A stretch of DNA of 5,742 bases from Oscillospiraceae bacterium. GTDB lineage: Bacteria > Bacillota > Clostridia > Oscillospirales > Ruminococcaceae. Location: positions 1 to 5,742 of the forward strand of contig JARBTU010000124.1 in NCBI GenBank assembly GCA_029240015.1, read 5' to 3'. This document shows, piece after piece, positions 5,528 through 5,742 of the stretch. Under the pieces are notes generated by a model. The model saw only the letters and a list, made by a program, of their open reading frames with translations. It had not been told where the DNA came from and did not search any database. The position numbers and the translations under genes were made by a program. The stretch's first letter is position 1. Each line of letters starts with the position of its first letter.

Positions 5528-5572
5528 TCTATGCACCCCTTATTGAAGAATACTCTGCTTAAAAGCGCAGAA

Positions 5573-5625
5573 ACACTTAAAATCACAACGGAATTATATT
5601 TCTTTTAGGTTGTGGTTTCAAGTGT
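5573..5625. repeat. 17-bp imperfect inverted repeat framing the phosphoesterase promoter (candidate operator)
   Basis: The plus-strand arms ACACTTAAAATCACAAC (5573-5589) and GTTGTGGTTTCAAGTGT (5609-5625) are reverse complements at 15 of 17 positions, separated by 19 bp. One arm contains the -35 box and the other covers the predicted start site, while the -10 box lies in the spacer. With the start near 5586, most of the far arm would not be transcribed from this promoter, so a DNA-level operator is more likely than an RNA hairpin. No known regulator site was recognised. Confidence 0.7.
5593..5621 (-). promoter_or_regulatory. Predicted sigma-A promoter of the secreted phosphoesterase gene
   Basis: On the minus strand, TTGAAA (5621-5616, 5 of 6 to consensus) is followed by exactly 17 bp and a perfect TATAAT (5598-5593). 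The start would be near 5586, giving a leader of about 58 nt. That leader includes a small stem TCTGC/GCAGA (arms 5567-5571 and 5554-5558) upstream of the ribosome binding site. The promoter lies within the palindrome described separately, which suggests repression or activation by a dimeric DNA-binding protein. Confidence 0.7.
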
Positions 5626-5626
5626 C

Positions 5627-5687
5627 TTTATTTATTTGTAAGTATTTTCGTGTATTGTTGTGTAATCTCTGATTTATTTATTGGTAA
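5627..5687. repeat. Pair of AT-rich 15-bp direct repeats upstream of the phosphoesterase promoter
   Basis: TTTATTTATTTGTAA (5627-5641) and TTTATTTATTGGTAA (5673-5687) match at 14 of 15 positions and start 46 bp apart on the plus strand. They lie upstream of the -35 box for minus-strand transcription. They could be binding sites or an UP-like AT-rich region, but low complexity makes chance matches easy. Nothing else that looks coding was seen from 5537 to the window end. Confidence 0.4.
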
Positions 5688-5742
5688 CATTTATTCCTTG
5701 ACTTGTATATTTTTCTAAAACATTCTTGTCTAAATTGGAATC

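Noticed and set aside
5528..5536. GTG at 5536 as the start of the phosphoesterase.
   Set aside because: The GTG overlaps the AAGGGG ribosome binding site itself, while ATG 5527 has that site at an ideal 8-nt spacing and starts a typical signal peptide.
5698..5726. Plus-strand promoter with TTGACT near the right edge.
   Set aside because: The -35 match is good, but at 17 bp spacing the -10 position reads CATTCT, and no plus-strand gene begins before the window ends.

Overview
The window looks like chromosomal DNA from a low-to-moderate GC Gram-positive anaerobe, most likely a member of the Clostridia. The evidence is a type IV pilus gene cluster with clostridial-style pilin and prepilin peptidase, strong AGGAGG ribosome binding sites, AT-rich intergenic DNA, and a clostridial-type aldo/keto reductase fused to a ferredoxin-like tail. 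No species can be named from the sequence alone. Every convincing gene is on the minus strand, so transcription runs from the high-coordinate end to the low one.

Read in the direction of transcription, the window opens (5742-5528) with an AT-rich control region. It holds a good sigma-A-type promoter lying inside a 53-bp imperfect palindrome. This drives a secreted calcineurin-like phosphoesterase (5527-4532) that is cut off at the point where the conserved Gly-Asn-His metal-binding motif should appear, so it is probably a remnant. A terminator-like hairpin sits inside its last codons. Next, with its own weak promoter, is a cytoplasmic aldo/keto reductase carrying two cysteine-rich Fe-S motifs (4435-3233).

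A 399-bp gap (3232-2834) follows. It contains a strong promoter about 260 nt upstream of the pilin gene, an inverted repeat at the predicted transcription start, a long leader that may be structured, and a 20-bp tandem repeat ending just before the pilin ribosome binding site.

The rest is a type IV pilus operon in the order pilA (2833-2423), pilD (2251-1478), pilC (1453-269), pilM (255 to the window edge, partial). PilA is the major-pilin-like subunit and PilD removes its leader and methylates the new N terminus. PilC is the inner-membrane platform, and PilM is the cytoplasmic, actin-fold scaffold. pilD-pilC-pilM are packed with gaps of 24 and 13 nt. pilA is separated from pilD by 171 bp holding a 16-bp perfect stem-loop and a hairpin that could hide the pilD ribosome binding site. 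This fits high pilin output and lower output of the assembly proteins from one transcript. The pilus ATPases (PilB, PilT) are not in the window.

No tRNA, rRNA, CRISPR array or transposase was seen. No entirely new system is evident. The points most worth checking are the regulatory structures around pilA and pilD, the palindromic promoter of the phosphoesterase, and the precise truncation of that enzyme.
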